From assembly GCF_041199995.1 (NCBI RefSeq), contig NZ_CP165646.1, positions 2,108,001 to 2,172,000 on the forward strand: a stretch of DNA of 64,000 bases, given 5' to 3'. How positions within the stretch are numbered: position 1 is the stretch's first letter; the number at the start of each line of letters is the position of its first letter. The translations under genes were made by a program, and so were the position numbers. Below the pieces are notes generated by a model. That model made no database searches and was not told where the DNA came from. It saw only the letters and a list, made by a program, of their open reading frames with translations. Below, piece by piece: positions 42,393-51,868 of the stretch. Source of the DNA: Leptotrichia sp. HSP-342. GTDB taxonomy: Bacteria > Fusobacteriota > Fusobacteriia > Fusobacteriales > Leptotrichiaceae.

Positions 42393-42439
42393 AAAAAAAA
42401 CTATTGCGATATCTAGATTATTACTAGATATTGCAATAG
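42393..42439 (-). terminator. Strong terminator after the GerMN gene
   Basis: CTATTGCGATATCTAG (42401-42416) pairs almost perfectly with CTAGATATTGCAATAG (42424-42439), and the minus strand continues with eight T. It ends the yajC/amidase/GerMN group about 31 bases past the last gene. Confidence 0.85.
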
Positions 42440-42469
42440 CTATTCCTTTATTAATTTTTAATTAATAGA

Positions 42470-43012
42470 TTATCTTGTATTTGTTTCTCCATCTATCTGA
42501 ATTAATACACTTTGAATATTTGGAAAGTTTTTTAATATTGTATTTGTCACAGCCTGAGAAAATCCATTATATAATTCGGCATCTTTTTTTAAATTAGCAA
42601 ATGATGCATTTAATTTCACAACTGTTGTATTTACATTATCAATTCTAAGATTATATGCGCTTCTAAATTTCATATCCTCTGTAATATAATTGGAATTTCT
42701 TATGATTCCGTTTATAAAATCACCTTCTATAAGGTTCATTTGTCGTGGTACTGTAATTTCCCTCTCGTTAACTGTCCTTGTTGCAGGATCATATACAAAA
42801 ATAGAAATTTTATTCTGCGTTTCTTCTTCCTGTGTTGTTTCCTGCACCAAATTCTTATCTACATCTACATGAATTTTGCTTTTATGCTCGTTATCATAAC
42901 GATTTATTGCAACTACTGCAACTGTTATTAAAAAAAGTAATGTTACTAAAAAATTACTGTTTAAAAGACCTTTTTTCTTTTTAGGTTTTTTCTCTTTTGT
43001 TTTTTTTTGCAT
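42470..43012 (-). CDS. GerMN-domain membrane-anchored protein
   Basis: This 180-aa protein has a Lys-rich N-terminus, one transmembrane helix (about 21-41, FLVTLLFLITVAVVAI) and an extracytoplasmic GerMN domain (ISIFVYDPATRTVNEREITV, FINGIIRN, YNGFSQAVTNTILKNFPNIQ, SVLIQIDGE). GerMN domains are found with cell-wall amidases, and this gene directly follows an amidase (24 bases). A role in peptidoglycan remodelling is inferred. TAGGAGA precedes the ATG. Confidence 0.82.
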   Translation of the reverse strand: MQKKTKEKKPKKKKGLLNSNFLVTLLFLITVAVVAINRYDNEHKSKIHVDVDKNLVQETTQEEETQNKISIFVYDPATRTVNEREITVPRQMNLIEGDFINGIIRNSNYITEDMKFRSAYNLRIDNVNTTVVKLNASFANLKKDAELYNGFSQAVTNTILKNFPNIQSVLIQIDGETNTR

Positions 43013-43036
43013 AAATTTCTCCTATGCTATTTTGCA

Positions 43037-44179
43037 TTATTTAAAATATTTTCTTATTGCATTACCAATAGCACTTGCTGCACTTTCTTGACCTTCTGGT
43101 GTCAAGTAGTGTGATAAATCAGAATAATTATTCATAAATCCTAATTCCACAAGTATTGATGGTGAATTACTTCCACGAAGTACTGCAAAGTTTGCTCCAA
43201 ATACTCCTCTTCTTCTTAACCCTGTTGTATTAATAAGATTATCTAGTACAGTTTCAGCTATAGCTTGACTTGTTTTTTGATTTTTTCTATAAAAAATATC
43301 ATTTAAGATAAAGTCTGAAAATGGCACATCTCCATAACTTCCATCAACTCTATTTTCAAATTTTGCTACTTGTGCGGCATAGCTTCCTTGATCTTTTTTG
43401 CTATAGTAGAATACTTCTGTTCCATTTGCTGACGAACTTGAACTTGAGTTCAAGTGGATACTTACAAAAAAGTCTGCATTTGCATCATTTCCGATTTTTG
43501 CTCTTGTATCTAATGGTACAAAAAAGTCTGAATTTCTTGTTATAATAACATTAAAATCTTGTCTTAGATTATTAGCTAGTCTTGTTGCTACTTGTAACGC
43601 TATATCTTTTTCATTGTAACCATTTCCTCTTGCTCCCGAATCATGTCCACCATGTCCAGGATCTACAACAATCGTATACTTTTTATTTCCAGTGGGAGTA
43701 TAAGTATTTGACTGTCTTTGTGTTTGCGTTTGTGCTGTTTGTGTATTAGCAGTTGATTGACTTTGTGTTGTTGTATTATATCTTGATGTTTGTGAATTAT
43801 TATTTCTTGATGCTGTTTTTCCGCCATCTAACGTTACTTGAAATTGTCCAGTTCTACTTACAACCTGATAAGTTACAGATGGTTTTAAGTAAACGTAAAC
43901 AACAACCATTCCATTTCTTTGAGTTGTATAAACTTTGCTTATATACTGGTCATTTTGATTAATAAATGCCTGAACATTGCTTTCCATTTCACTGTTTGGA
44001 AAACTTAGCATTAAAATATCTTCATTTCCTAGTTTTGTAACTGATGCATTTGGCATAATTTGCTTATTTTCTCTAAATGTTCCTATAACTTTTCCATTAT
44101 TGTATGATATATTTTTCAAAGTATCAGAAAATGTAATCGCACTCACAAAAAGTAACAGTAATAACAATATTCTTTTCAT
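43037..44179 (-). CDS. N-acetylmuramoyl-L-alanine amidase (Amidase_3) with AMIN-like domain
   Basis: This 380-aa secreted protein has a signal peptide (about 1-18) and an AMIN-like beta domain (about 20-130) for envelope targeting. A Gln/Thr/Ser-rich linker follows (about 133-165). The zinc amidase domain has TIVVDPGHGGHDSGARG, NEKDIALQVATRLANNL, FFVSIHLNSSSSSSANG, and the catalytic Glu in SILVELGFMNN. It cleaves the stem peptide from MurNAc, as AmiC-type enzymes do in cell separation. AGGAGG precedes the ATG. Confidence 0.92.
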   Translation of the reverse strand: MKRILLLLLLFVSAITFSDTLKNISYNNGKVIGTFRENKQIMPNASVTKLGNEDILMLSFPNSEMESNVQAFINQNDQYISKVYTTQRNGMVVVYVYLKPSVTYQVVSRTGQFQVTLDGGKTASRNNNSQTSRYNTTTQSQSTANTQTAQTQTQRQSNTYTPTGNKKYTIVVDPGHGGHDSGARGNGYNEKDIALQVATRLANNLRQDFNVIITRNSDFFVPLDTRAKIGNDANADFFVSIHLNSSSSSSANGTEVFYYSKKDQGSYAAQVAKFENRVDGSYGDVPFSDFILNDIFYRKNQKTSQAIAETVLDNLINTTGLRRRGVFGANFAVLRGSNSPSILVELGFMNNYSDLSHYLTPEGQESAASAIGNAIRKYFK

Positions 44180-44221
44180 TTTTTTCCTCCTATTTTTTTA
44201 TTATAATATCTAATACCAATT

Positions 44222-44488
44222 TTATTTTTTTTCGATTTTGTCTACTGCAGACTTTAGAACTGTCATTCTAGCATTCTTATCTATTTTCATTTCTACAGTT
44301 TCTGTTAAAATATTTACAATAGTTCCCTGTATACCTCCAACTGTCGTTATTTTATCTCCGACTTTCAAATTTTCCAGCAATTCAGCTTTTTGTTTTTTCT
44401 TTTTCTTGTTCGCAAAATATGTTGGTAAAATTAATATTGCCATAAATGCTACATAAATTAATATTACCCCAATTGAATTTTTATCCAT
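44222..44488 (-). CDS. yajC: Preprotein translocase accessory subunit YajC
   Basis: This 88-aa protein has one N-terminal helix (IGVILIYVAFMAILILPTYF), a basic stretch, and the conserved YajC core LKVGDKITTVGGIQGTIVNI, then VEMKIDKNARMTVLKSAVDKI. It is part of the SecDF-YajC holotranslocon. The best ribosome site (GAAGGAGG) lies about 35 bases upstream of the ATG, so initiation looks weak. No secD or secF is adjacent. Confidence 0.92.
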   Translation of the reverse strand: MDKNSIGVILIYVAFMAILILPTYFANKKKKKQKAELLENLKVGDKITTVGGIQGTIVNILTETVEMKIDKNARMTVLKSAVDKIEKK

Positions 44489-44600
44489 TTTTACTTTGTA
44501 TAATTAAACTTATACTTTCCTCCTTCTTTAATTTTAAAATCAATTTTAATTATAACATAATTTAAGATATGTTTCAATTTTTTAAAAAATTATTTTTTTC

Positions 44601-44670
44601 ATACTAAACTTTATTTAAATAACAAATTTATTACAAACTTTTTTAATAAAAAATATAAACCTAATATTTA
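44601..44670 (+). repeat. Dispersed AT-rich repeat, copy B
   Basis: ATACTAAACTTTATTTAAAT, then AAATTTATTACAAACTTTT and ACCTAATATTT match 9253-9326 along about 70 bases with few differences. It lies in the 386-base gap between yajC and pgk. Apart from this repeat and the pgk terminator I see nothing else in the gap. Confidence 0.5.
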
Positions 44671-44749
44671 AATGAAAAATAGTATTATATGTATTTTTCC
44701 TTCATTTGTATAAAATATTTACTATTAATAATCTTACTTATACCAAATT

Positions 44750-44800
44750 CATTTAAAAATAAAAATGACTATCTCAAAAAATTAATTTCAAGACAGCCAT
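44750..44800 (-). terminator. Terminator after pgk
   Basis: ATGACTATCT (44765-44774) pairs fully (two wobbles) with AGACAGCCAT (44791-44800), and the minus strand continues TTTTATTTTT. Confidence 0.7.
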
Positions 44801-44874
44801 TTCGTGATTAAAATGAAAAAATTATTTTTAGTTAACTAAATTAATTTAGTCAATTAAGTTAGTTATTATAGTTA

Positions 44875-46077
44875 TTATTTTTCTGAAATTGCATCTACTC
44901 CTGGCAATACTTTTCCTTCCAAGTATTCAAGCGATGCTCCTCCTCCAGTTGAAATATGTGAGAATTTGTCAGCAAATCCTAATTGGATAGCTGCTGCTGC
45001 TGAATCTCCACCACCGATGATTGTCTTAGCTCCAGATAATTCTGCGATTGCTTTACATACACCGATTGTCCCTTTTGCGAAGTTCTCCATTTCAAATACT
45101 CCCATTGGTCCGTTCCATACTACTGTTTTTGCACCAACTAGAGCATCTGAGAATAATTTAATAGATGCTTCTCCTATATCTAATCCCATCCATCCATCTT
45201 CGATAGCGTCTACAGAAACTGTTTTAAATTCTGTATCATTTTTAAATTCTTTTGCTACAACTGTATCAATTGGCAATAACAATTCAACATTTTTTTCTTT
45301 AGCTTTTTTAATCAATGAAGCGGCTAATTCCACTTTATCAGTTTCTAATAATGAAGAACCTGTGTTTTTACCTTCAGCTTTTAAGAAAGTGAACATCATT
45401 CCTCCACCAATAATTACTTTATCAGCTTTGTCTAATAAGTTTTCTATTACACCAATTTTATCAGAAACTTTTGCTCCACCTAAAATAGCAACTAATGGTC
45501 TTTCAGGATTGTCAACTGCTCCACCGATAAATTCAATTTCTTTTTCTACAAGGAATCCTACTGCAGACTCTTTTATATTTGAAGCAATTCCTACATTTGA
45601 AGCGTGTGCTCTATGTGCAGTTCCGAATGCGTCATTTACGAATACATCTCCAAGTGATGCCCAGTATTTACCTAATTCAGGATCATTTTTAGATTCTTTT
45701 TTACCGTCCAAATCTTCAAATCTAGTATTTTCAAACATTAAGATTTCTCCGTCTTTTAACTCAGCAACTGCTGACTCTAATGCTGCTCCTCTTGTTTCAG
45801 GCACGAATTTAACTGGTTTTCCTAGAACTTCTTCCAATCTTTTTGCAACTGGCGCTAAAGTTTTTGATGCTTTATCAGCTTCTTCTTTTACTTTCCCTAG
45901 GTGAGAGAATGCAATTACTTTTCCACCATTTTCCAAAATGTATTTTAAAGTTGGAAGTGCTGCTGTAATTCTATTATCATTTGTAATAACTCCATCTTTT
46001 ATTGGTACATTGAAATCAACTCTTACTAATACTTTTTTACCTTTTACATCTAAATCTTTTAAAGTTTTTTTAGCCAT
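44875..46077 (-). CDS. pgk: Phosphoglycerate kinase
   Basis: This 400-aa glycolytic enzyme transfers phosphate from 1,3-bisphosphoglycerate to [23 protein letters not shown] at the start binds substrate. [44 protein letters not shown] and the nucleotide-binding end [15 protein letters not shown] and [16 protein letters not shown] are all present. It has AGGAGG before the ATG. GAPDH is not adjacent in the window. A 312-codon open frame on the other strand is a shadow of its codon bias. Confidence 0.97.
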   Translation of the reverse strand: MAKKTLKDLDVKGKKVLVRVDFNVPIKDGVITNDNRITAALPTLKYILENGGKVIAFSHLGKVKEEADKASKTLAPVAKRLEEVLGKPVKFVPETRGAALESAVAELKDGEILMFENTRFEDLDGKKESKNDPELGKYWASLGDVFVNDAFGTAHRAHASNVGIASNIKESAVGFLVEKEIEFIGGAVDNPERPLVAILGGAKVSDKIGVIENLLDKADKVIIGGGMMFTFLKAEGKNTGSSLLETDKVELAASLIKKAKEKNVELLLPIDTVVAKEFKNDTEFKTVSVDAIEDGWMGLDIGEASIKLFSDALVGAKTVVWNGPMGVFEMENFAKGTIGVCKAIAELSGAKTIIGGGDSAAAAIQLGFADKFSHISTGGGASLEYLEGKVLPGVDAISEK

Positions 46078-46127
46078 TCGGTTATATCCTCCTAAAATTT
46101 ATCATAATATCTTTTCTTCCTAACTGA

Positions 46128-46156
46128 ATTATACCACTCTTTAAACTCATTTTCAA
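46128..46156 (-). promoter_or_regulatory. Promoter of pgk
   Basis: Minus-strand TTGAAA (46151-46156), 17-base spacer ending in GTGG, TATAAT (46128-46133), 50 bases upstream of the pgk ATG. Confidence 0.75.
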
Positions 46157-46541
46157 GTTATTTAATCATAAAGATTAAAGAAAATTTTTATGTCCTAGAT
46201 ATTTGTCATCACTAAGATTTTCAATAGGTATGTTTAGTATAAATCTTAGATATTTCTTTAACAGTAGATTTTTTTCAATTAAAATGATAAAATATATTAT
46301 AAACAAATTTGAGAATATTCAACCGCTTCAAAATCAAACTGTAAAAATCAGAATATATTTACTGCTTAAGGGAAAAACAGTATAGTTTTTTGAGTTTGGT
46401 TTCAAAGCGGATTTTGTATGTCTAAAATTTTTTATCCTTAATACCCGAGTTAAGATAAACTCCATAGTATGAGATTTAACTTAGGAAAAGATTTTGGCAT
46501 TACAATAAAAATTCTTAAAAAAGAGGAGAGGAGAGTAAAAA
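46157..46541. other. Divergent gap between pgk and murE with a long imperfect hairpin
   Basis: 46323-46410 is an 88-base imperfect palindrome. CCGCTT and CAAAC on the left pair with GTTTG and AAGCGG on the right. Inside, CAAACT/AGTTTG, AAAAA/TTTTT and ACTG/CAGT continue the stem around CTTAAGGGAAAAA. No ORF crosses it. It could be a small RNA, a MITE-like element or a bidirectional structure. A GAGGAGAGGAG ribosome site for murE ends the gap. No clear murE promoter was found. Confidence 0.45.
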
Positions 46542-48062
46542 ATGTATAAAATATTTAAAGATGTGGAGTACAAAACACTTAAAGAGGGAAAAAGTTTTAA
46601 GATAAAAGGCATCGAATATGATTCACGCAAAATTGAAAAAGATTTTATTTTCGTAGCAATGACAGGAAGCATCGTGGATGGACATGACTTTATTCAGAAA
46701 GCCATTAATAACGGTGCAAAAATGATTATTTCCGAAAAAGATACTGACACAGGGCAATACAAAAATATTGATGATGTAACTTTCATACAAGTTGAAAATA
46801 TACGAAAAAAGCTTGGAATAATCGCTTCAAACTACTATAGCTATCCGCAAAATAAAATAAAAATCATTGGAATTACAGGAACAAACGGAAAAACTACATC
46901 AAGTTTTGTTCTTGAAAATATCTTGGAAAAAACTGCTAGAATAGGGACAACTGGAAATCGTATTCTTGATGAAGAATTTGAAACAGTAAATACAACTCCC
47001 GAATCGCTTGAGTTAATAAAGTTGATTGACAAAAGTGTAAAAAGTGGAGCTGACTACTTCATAATGGAAGTAAGTTCGCATGCCCTTGAAATTGGACGTG
47101 TTGACATGTTAAAATTTGATTCTGTAATTTTTACAAACTTAACTCAAGATCATTTGGACTTTCACAAGACAATGGAAAACTATTTTAATGCTAAGAAAAA
47201 AATATTTTCAATGCTAAGAAATGATAAAAATCATAACGGTATCGGAGTAATCAATATTGATGATGAACACGGGGCAAATATTTATTCTGAAAAAAATGGA
47301 AAAAACTATATTTCAATAAGTGTAAAAGATGAAAATGCTGATATATGGGGAGATATTCTGAATTATACAAATAATGGAATGAAAGTAAAAATAAATCTTA
47401 GAAATTTTCTTGAAAAATTTGGAAAAAATCTGAAAAATACACAAGAAGTATACAGAATTGAAATAGACTTAGTTGGAGAATATAACTTGTATAACCTTCT
47501 TGGCTGTGTAGCTTCAGTACTATCGCTAGGAATAGAGATGGATACAATTACCAGAAAGCTGGAAACTATGCCAGCAGTTCCTGGAAGATTTGAAACAATA
47601 AAGAATGATTTAGATGTAAGGATTGTAGTGGACTTTGCGCATACTGATGATGGTCTTCTGAATGTTGGAAAGACTCTAAAACAGATTACTGATAACCGTG
47701 TAATTACAGTATTTGGTGCAGGTGGTGACAGAGATCATGAAAAACGTCCAAAAATGGCACAAGCCGCTACGAAATTCAGCGATTTCATTATCTTAACTTC
47801 AGATAATCCACGTACAGAAAATCCTACAAAAATTCTAGCAGACATAGAAAAAGGGCTTATAGGTGAAAAATTCCCTTTTGACAAATACCTTATCATCGCT
47901 GACAGAGAAAAGGCTATAAAATATGCAACAAGAATGCTTGAAAAAGGCGATAGTCTCCTAATTGCTGGAAAAGGACATGAAACATATCAGATAGTCGGAA
48001 CTGAAAAAATTTATTTTGATGATAGAGAGGTTGTAAAGGAAGCGCTGGAAAGCAAAATATAA
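46542..48062 (+). CDS. murE: UDP-N-acetylmuramyl-tripeptide synthetase MurE
   Basis: This 506-aa Mur ligase adds the third residue to the peptidoglycan precursor in the cytoplasm. The N-terminal UDP-binding domain has IEYDSRKIEKDFIFVAMTGS. The P-loop is GTNGKTT (113-119), with NTTPESLELIKLIDK and the carbamylated-Lys region ahead of FTNLTQDHLDFHKTMENYF. The C-terminal domain carries VFGAGGDRDHEKRP and the amino-acid specificity motif DNPR in TSDNPRTENP. DNPR usually marks meso-diaminopimelate (or the similar lanthionine) as substrate. It stands apart from a division/cell-wall cluster. Confidence 0.95.
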   Translation: MYKIFKDVEYKTLKEGKSFKIKGIEYDSRKIEKDFIFVAMTGSIVDGHDFIQKAINNGAKMIISEKDTDTGQYKNIDDVTFIQVENIRKKLGIIASNYYSYPQNKIKIIGITGTNGKTTSSFVLENILEKTARIGTTGNRILDEEFETVNTTPESLELIKLIDKSVKSGADYFIMEVSSHALEIGRVDMLKFDSVIFTNLTQDHLDFHKTMENYFNAKKKIFSMLRNDKNHNGIGVINIDDEHGANIYSEKNGKNYISISVKDENADIWGDILNYTNNGMKVKINLRNFLEKFGKNLKNTQEVYRIEIDLVGEYNLYNLLGCVASVLSLGIEMDTITRKLETMPAVPGRFETIKNDLDVRIVVDFAHTDDGLLNVGKTLKQITDNRVITVFGAGGDRDHEKRPKMAQAATKFSDFIILTSDNPRTENPTKILADIEKGLIGEKFPFDKYLIIADREKAIKYATRMLEKGDSLLIAGKGHETYQIVGTEKIYFDDREVVKEALESKI

Positions 48063-48084
48063 AGAGGCTAATGCCTCTTTTTTC
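48062..48084 (+). terminator. Terminator after murE
   Basis: AAGAGGC-TAAT-GCCTCTT hairpin directly at the murE stop, followed by TTTTTC. Confidence 0.85.
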
Positions 48085-48118
48085 TCTAAAATCATATCTA
48101 TTGAATGTCGTATAGATA

Positions 48119-48787
48119 TTAAAAAAAATCAATTTTAATTTCCGACTTTATTTTTCCTCCTTTTTTCCCATGTACTATAACCAGATCCATTTTTTTATAT
48201 CTATTTATTTCAATTGAGAGAATGTTCATATTATTTTCATAAATGTATTTGAATACATCATTTAACCTACTATTTGGAACAATTACAAAAAATTCTCCAT
48301 GATTGTTCAAAAGTCTTCGAATTTCTTTAAAAAGTTCTTCCAATGTGAGTAAAATTTCATATTTACTAATGCACTCTGATTTGTTTTTAGATAATTTTCC
48401 AGAATTAATTTTTTTATATGGCGGATTTGAAAAAATAAAATCATATTTCCCATTAATATTTTTTATATTCTTATTTAATGGGATTATTTTTTTATTCAAA
48501 TTATTTATTTCAATATTTTTTTCTAATATTTCATACACATCTTTCTGTACCTCAACTGCAATAATTTTCTCCAACACATCAATTTCTGAAATTAATAGAC
48601 TCATTATTCCCTGTCCTGCTCCTATTTCTAAAATTACGCTTTTTTTATTCTTCAAATTTTTATTTTTTTTACTAAAGTATTTTCTTAAAAAATTAGATAG
48701 TAACAAGGCATCTTCTGTTATTTTTAACCCCTTTTCCTCTATAACTATCTTTTTATCAACACTTTCCAGAATTTCAATATATCCCAT
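48119..48787 (-). CDS. trmN6: tRNA1(Val) adenine-N6 methyltransferase-like protein
   Basis: This 222-aa Rossmann methyltransferase has SAM motif I VILEIGAGQGIMSLLISEI and the catalytic motif NPPY in YDFIFSNPPYKKINSG, typical for N6-adenine methylation. The N-terminus ITEDALLLSNFLRKYFSKK matches the TrmN6/YfiC start. It would act on A37 of tRNA-Val. The specific tRNA target is inferred from the family. AAGGAG precedes the ATG. It is convergent with murE. Confidence 0.85.
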   Translation of the reverse strand: MGYIEILESVDKKIVIEEKGLKITEDALLLSNFLRKYFSKKNKNLKNKKSVILEIGAGQGIMSLLISEIDVLEKIIAVEVQKDVYEILEKNIEINNLNKKIIPLNKNIKNINGKYDFIFSNPPYKKINSGKLSKNKSECISKYEILLTLEELFKEIRRLLNNHGEFFVIVPNSRLNDVFKYIYENNMNILSIEINRYKKMDLVIVHGKKGGKIKSEIKIDFF

Positions 48788-48801
48788 CTTCTTAACTCCT
48801 T

Positions 48802-48851
48802 TTTAAAAAAAATAAAAACTGCCCCAAATATTTTTATACTTGAAACAGTTT
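48802..48851 (-). terminator. Terminator after the PpiD/SurA-like gene
   Basis: AAACTGCCCCAA (48816-48827) pairs completely, with wobbles, with TTGAAACAGTTT (48840-48851). The minus strand continues TTATTTTTTTT. It lies about 80 bases after the gene. Confidence 0.65.
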
Positions 48852-48931
48852 CTGAAAACATATTTATTTAAATTTATAAAAAACCAAATTTTTTTATCAA
48901 ACTATAAATTGAAAAAATTTTAGAATGTATT

Positions 48932-50758
48932 TTATAAAATTTCTAATTCCTTGTCTGCATATTCATGTGCCAGTTCCAGCCTTACACGTTCTTTCGAATT
49001 TTCAAATGTTGCCTGTGTAAATGGTATTTCGGATGTTTTTGTTATCAGATAGTATCCTGAAGCATCATTTCTTTCAAGAATTCCATTTTTTTTCAGCGCA
49101 AATATCTGGTTCATCAGTTCATCGTTTTTTCCAATTCCTGGAATTGCATCTGATTTAACCATTTTTGTGAATCTTTCTTTTACGCTAAATTTATATTTAT
49201 CTTGTTTTTCTACTGTGCTCCACGTAACTTTTCCACTTTCAATTTCTGCTTTCAGCTCATTAACTTTTTTAATAATTTTTTGTTTTGAAGCTTCAGAAAT
49301 AGTTGGTGTTATTAGAATATGGCTAACTTTTGCAACATTTTCGTTATTTGCATCTTTACTTTGAATATATATAATATGGTATCCAAATTGAGTTTTTATT
49401 GGTCCAACAATGTCTCCTGCCTTCCCGCTCTTAACCGCATTTGCAAATTCAGGTACAAGTTGTGAAAGATCGGCTGTTTCTCCTAAACTTCCACCGTTGT
49501 TTGCTGATCCTGGATCTTTTGAAAATTCTTTTGCTTTAGCTGCAAAGTTATCTTTATTTGTTGTTTTCATTATATCTTGAGCTTGTTTCTTGGCTGTTTC
49601 AAAATCTCCATCTCCTGCCTGATATTCTTCTCCAATTACATAACCGCCTATACTGTTAGGAATATTGTAGTTATTTTTATTCGCATTAAATTTTGCCTGC
49701 AATGCAGCTTCATCAGGCTTATACGTATCAATCAAGTAATTATAATATTTTTGTGAATAATCTCTTAGCTGCTCCACGCCTGTTAGTTCCGGATCGGCTT
49801 TTATTCCTGCCGCCTTTGCCTTGTTAGAAATTTTTACAAATTTATCAAGATTTGTCTTCAATGTTGCTTTTAGTTCGTTTACAGCCTTATCTGAGTATCC
49901 TTGCTGAGTCTGTGAAACAAGATTTACCAACTGCTCATTTACAGCTTCATTTGTATATTTGTAATCTCCATTTTGCGCTACAGCTGCTGTCATATTGGCA
50001 TACATTTTTTCAAATTTCTTGTCCTTAAATGCAATTTTAGTTTTTTCCTTAGCCTTTGCAATGTATGAATTTAGAATCATGATATTCTTATCTTGTGTCA
50101 TATTTTCCTTAATTTCTTCCTTCACATCTTCAAAGTCCCTATTTAAAAAAGCTCTAGAATATTTATTTCTCTCATATGCTTTTTTAATTTCTTCATCTGT
50201 AACTTTGTCATTTGAAAATATCTTTTCTCTCATTTTCCCAATTATCTTTTCGTCTTTTATCGCCTTTTTAAAAGAAGTTATGTTATAACCTCTTTTTCTT
50301 AAGTGATCAGAAAATTCTTTTCTGTTCATTTGAGACTGTTTCTGATAATTGTCAAATTCCTTGTTTATTTCAGATCCACTTACTTTTATTCCTAAATTAT
50401 GAGCTGATGAAAGTAGCACTTCCTTATTAATCATAAGCTGTAAAACATACTCATCTATAATATTATCAGGAATATTCTTTATATTTTCCGTACTTACTCC
50501 AGCTTGTGACAATTGTTGTATCTTCTGCTGATTTATTTCATTAAGCTGAGACTTTAGTCCATAGTTCTCCCTGTCAAAATCATCACGGTAAATTTTTGTT
50601 CCATTGACTGTCGCAATCACTTCCCTGTGGTTCATAGCTCCAAATACGTTATTTTTTAGGAACAATATACCTGTTACAAGCATTGATATTCCAAATATTC
50701 CTATCATAACTGCAGAAATAATTTGAATTGCTTTCTTGTGAGTTCTAAATAATCCCAT
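48932..50758 (-). CDS. Membrane-anchored parvulin-type peptidyl-prolyl isomerase (PpiD/SurA-like)
   Basis: This 608-aa protein has an N-terminal anchor (about 12-33, IISAVMIGIFGISMLVTGIL) and a SurA_N/PpiD chaperone region (MINKEVLLSSAHNLGIKVSG, NKEFDNYQKQSQMNRKEFSD). A rotamase domain follows (NFAAKAKEFSKDPGSANNGG, SLGETADLSQLVPEFANAV, IKTQFGYHIIYIQSKD), and a second partial one starts at KVSHILITPT. It probably assists folding of secreted and outer-membrane proteins. Strand-facing topology (inside anchor, periplasmic bulk) fits PpiD. It stands alone. Confidence 0.88.
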   Translation of the reverse strand: MGLFRTHKKAIQIISAVMIGIFGISMLVTGILFLKNNVFGAMNHREVIATVNGTKIYRDDFDRENYGLKSQLNEINQQKIQQLSQAGVSTENIKNIPDNIIDEYVLQLMINKEVLLSSAHNLGIKVSGSEINKEFDNYQKQSQMNRKEFSDHLRKRGYNITSFKKAIKDEKIIGKMREKIFSNDKVTDEEIKKAYERNKYSRAFLNRDFEDVKEEIKENMTQDKNIMILNSYIAKAKEKTKIAFKDKKFEKMYANMTAAVAQNGDYKYTNEAVNEQLVNLVSQTQQGYSDKAVNELKATLKTNLDKFVKISNKAKAAGIKADPELTGVEQLRDYSQKYYNYLIDTYKPDEAALQAKFNANKNNYNIPNSIGGYVIGEEYQAGDGDFETAKKQAQDIMKTTNKDNFAAKAKEFSKDPGSANNGGSLGETADLSQLVPEFANAVKSGKAGDIVGPIKTQFGYHIIYIQSKDANNENVAKVSHILITPTISEASKQKIIKKVNELKAEIESGKVTWSTVEKQDKYKFSVKERFTKMVKSDAIPGIGKNDELMNQIFALKKNGILERNDASGYYLITKTSEIPFTQATFENSKERVRLELAHEYADKELEIL

Positions 50759-50870
50759 TATCTGTCTTCCTTTCCTTTTTCTTTAGTCATTTAAGTATTA
50801 TAGCATACAATACACTATTTTTCTATTATTTTTTAAATAAGAATCACGTAAATTTTCGGAAAAATTTCTT

Positions 50871-51461
50871 TTAGACTGATTTTAGTATTCTTTGCACTTT
50901 CTCTTCATCAATTTCTGATATTTTTCTAACTAGCTTAGGATTATCAAAATGCTCATTAATAGCCTTTTCAAACCAAGTCACACCAATCCATTTTCCAAAT
51001 TTATACCCTGAATTTTCAAAATATGCAGCCTTTTTAAATCCAAAGTAGTTGTGTAATTTCTCGCTGTTTTCATTAGGATAAGTTACAAGTCCATAAACAT
51101 TTACAACATTCTGCAACTTCAATATTTCAATCAAAATTTTATATAACTTTTTCCCAATTCCATTTCCATAAAATTTTTCATCAGTATAGACAGAAAGTTC
51201 CGTATCCCACTGATAAGCTGCCCTAGTCCAAATTTTATAAGCGTAGGCATAACCAGCAATCTTATTTCCACATTCACAGACAATATACGGATATTTCTCT
51301 GAAACTTCTTTTATTCTGCCTTTAAATTCCTCAACTGAAGGCACTTCATATTCAAATGTAATAGTGGTATTTTCAATATACGGTTTATAAATTTTTAAAA
51401 TTTTTTCAGCATCTTCTTCAGTTGCAAATCTAAAAATTAAATTTTCTTTTTTTATTTTCAT
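50871..51461 (-). CDS. GNAT N-acetyltransferase (phosphinothricin-acetyltransferase-like)
   Basis: This 196-aa GNAT protein resembles the PAT/MnaT group: FRFATEEDAEKILKIYKPYI, ENTTITFEYEVPSVEEFKGR, AYAYKIWTRAAYQWDTELSV, and the acetyl-CoA loop YGNGIGKKLYKILIEILK followed by GLVTYPNENSEKLHNYFGFK. Such enzymes acetylate methionine derivatives or similar amines. The true substrate is unknown. GAAGGTG lies before the ATG. Confidence 0.85.
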   Translation of the reverse strand: MKIKKENLIFRFATEEDAEKILKIYKPYIENTTITFEYEVPSVEEFKGRIKEVSEKYPYIVCECGNKIAGYAYAYKIWTRAAYQWDTELSVYTDEKFYGNGIGKKLYKILIEILKLQNVVNVYGLVTYPNENSEKLHNYFGFKKAAYFENSGYKFGKWIGVTWFEKAINEHFDNPKLVRKISEIDEEKVQRILKSV

Positions 51462-51658
51462 CTTTTCACCTTCACATATCTGTTTTTCATCATTATAGTA
51501 AATCTATTTAAAATCTAGAATAAAAATATATAAAAAAACAATGGATTAAGATACAGCCTAATCTTTTACTCTTAATTTTAAACTAGAATTACTATAATAG
51601 AAATACTATTAACTTTTTTCAATATACACTTTAAATTTGTAAAAACTTTTTAATTAAA
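51462..51658. other. Intergenic AT-rich stretch upstream of the GNAT gene
   Basis: This gap lies between the GNAT start and the terminator of tRNA-Arg. A short GATTA/TAATC hairpin near 51545-51568 is the only structure noticed. No gene is seen. Confidence 0.4.
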
Positions 51659-51694
51659 AACAGTTTTAGCCCTATTTTAAAGGTTAAAACTGTT
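51653..51694 (-). terminator. Terminator after rpmB/tRNA-Arg
   Basis: AACAGTTTTAGCC (51659-51671) pairs with GGTTAAAACTGTT (51682-51694), with a single mismatch. The minus strand continues TTTAATT. Confidence 0.65.
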
Positions 51695-51767
51695 CAAAAA
51701 AATATTTAGATAGGGACGTCAAAGTCCTTATATCTGTTTATTCTGTTAAATAATTCTTCACATAAAA

Positions 51768-51844
51768 TGGCATACCCGTGAGGAATCGAACCCCAAGCCT
51801 TCTGATCCGAAGTCAGACGCTCTATCCAGTTGAGCTACGGATAC
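51768..51844 (-). tRNA. tRNA-Arg (anticodon TCG)
   Basis: 77 nt with encoded CCA. Acceptor GTATCCG, anticodon stem TCTGA/TCAGA with loop CTTCGGA, T-arm GGGGTTCGATTCC. It lies 24 bases downstream of rpmB and is probably in the same transcript. Confidence 0.92.
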
Positions 51845-51868
51845 ACAAAAAAGTAAGTTATAAAAAAC

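Noticed and set aside
44966..45904. 312-codon open frame on the plus strand opposite pgk
   Set aside because: It mirrors the codon pattern of pgk, has no ribosome site and no recognisable protein features, and pgk itself is unmistakable.
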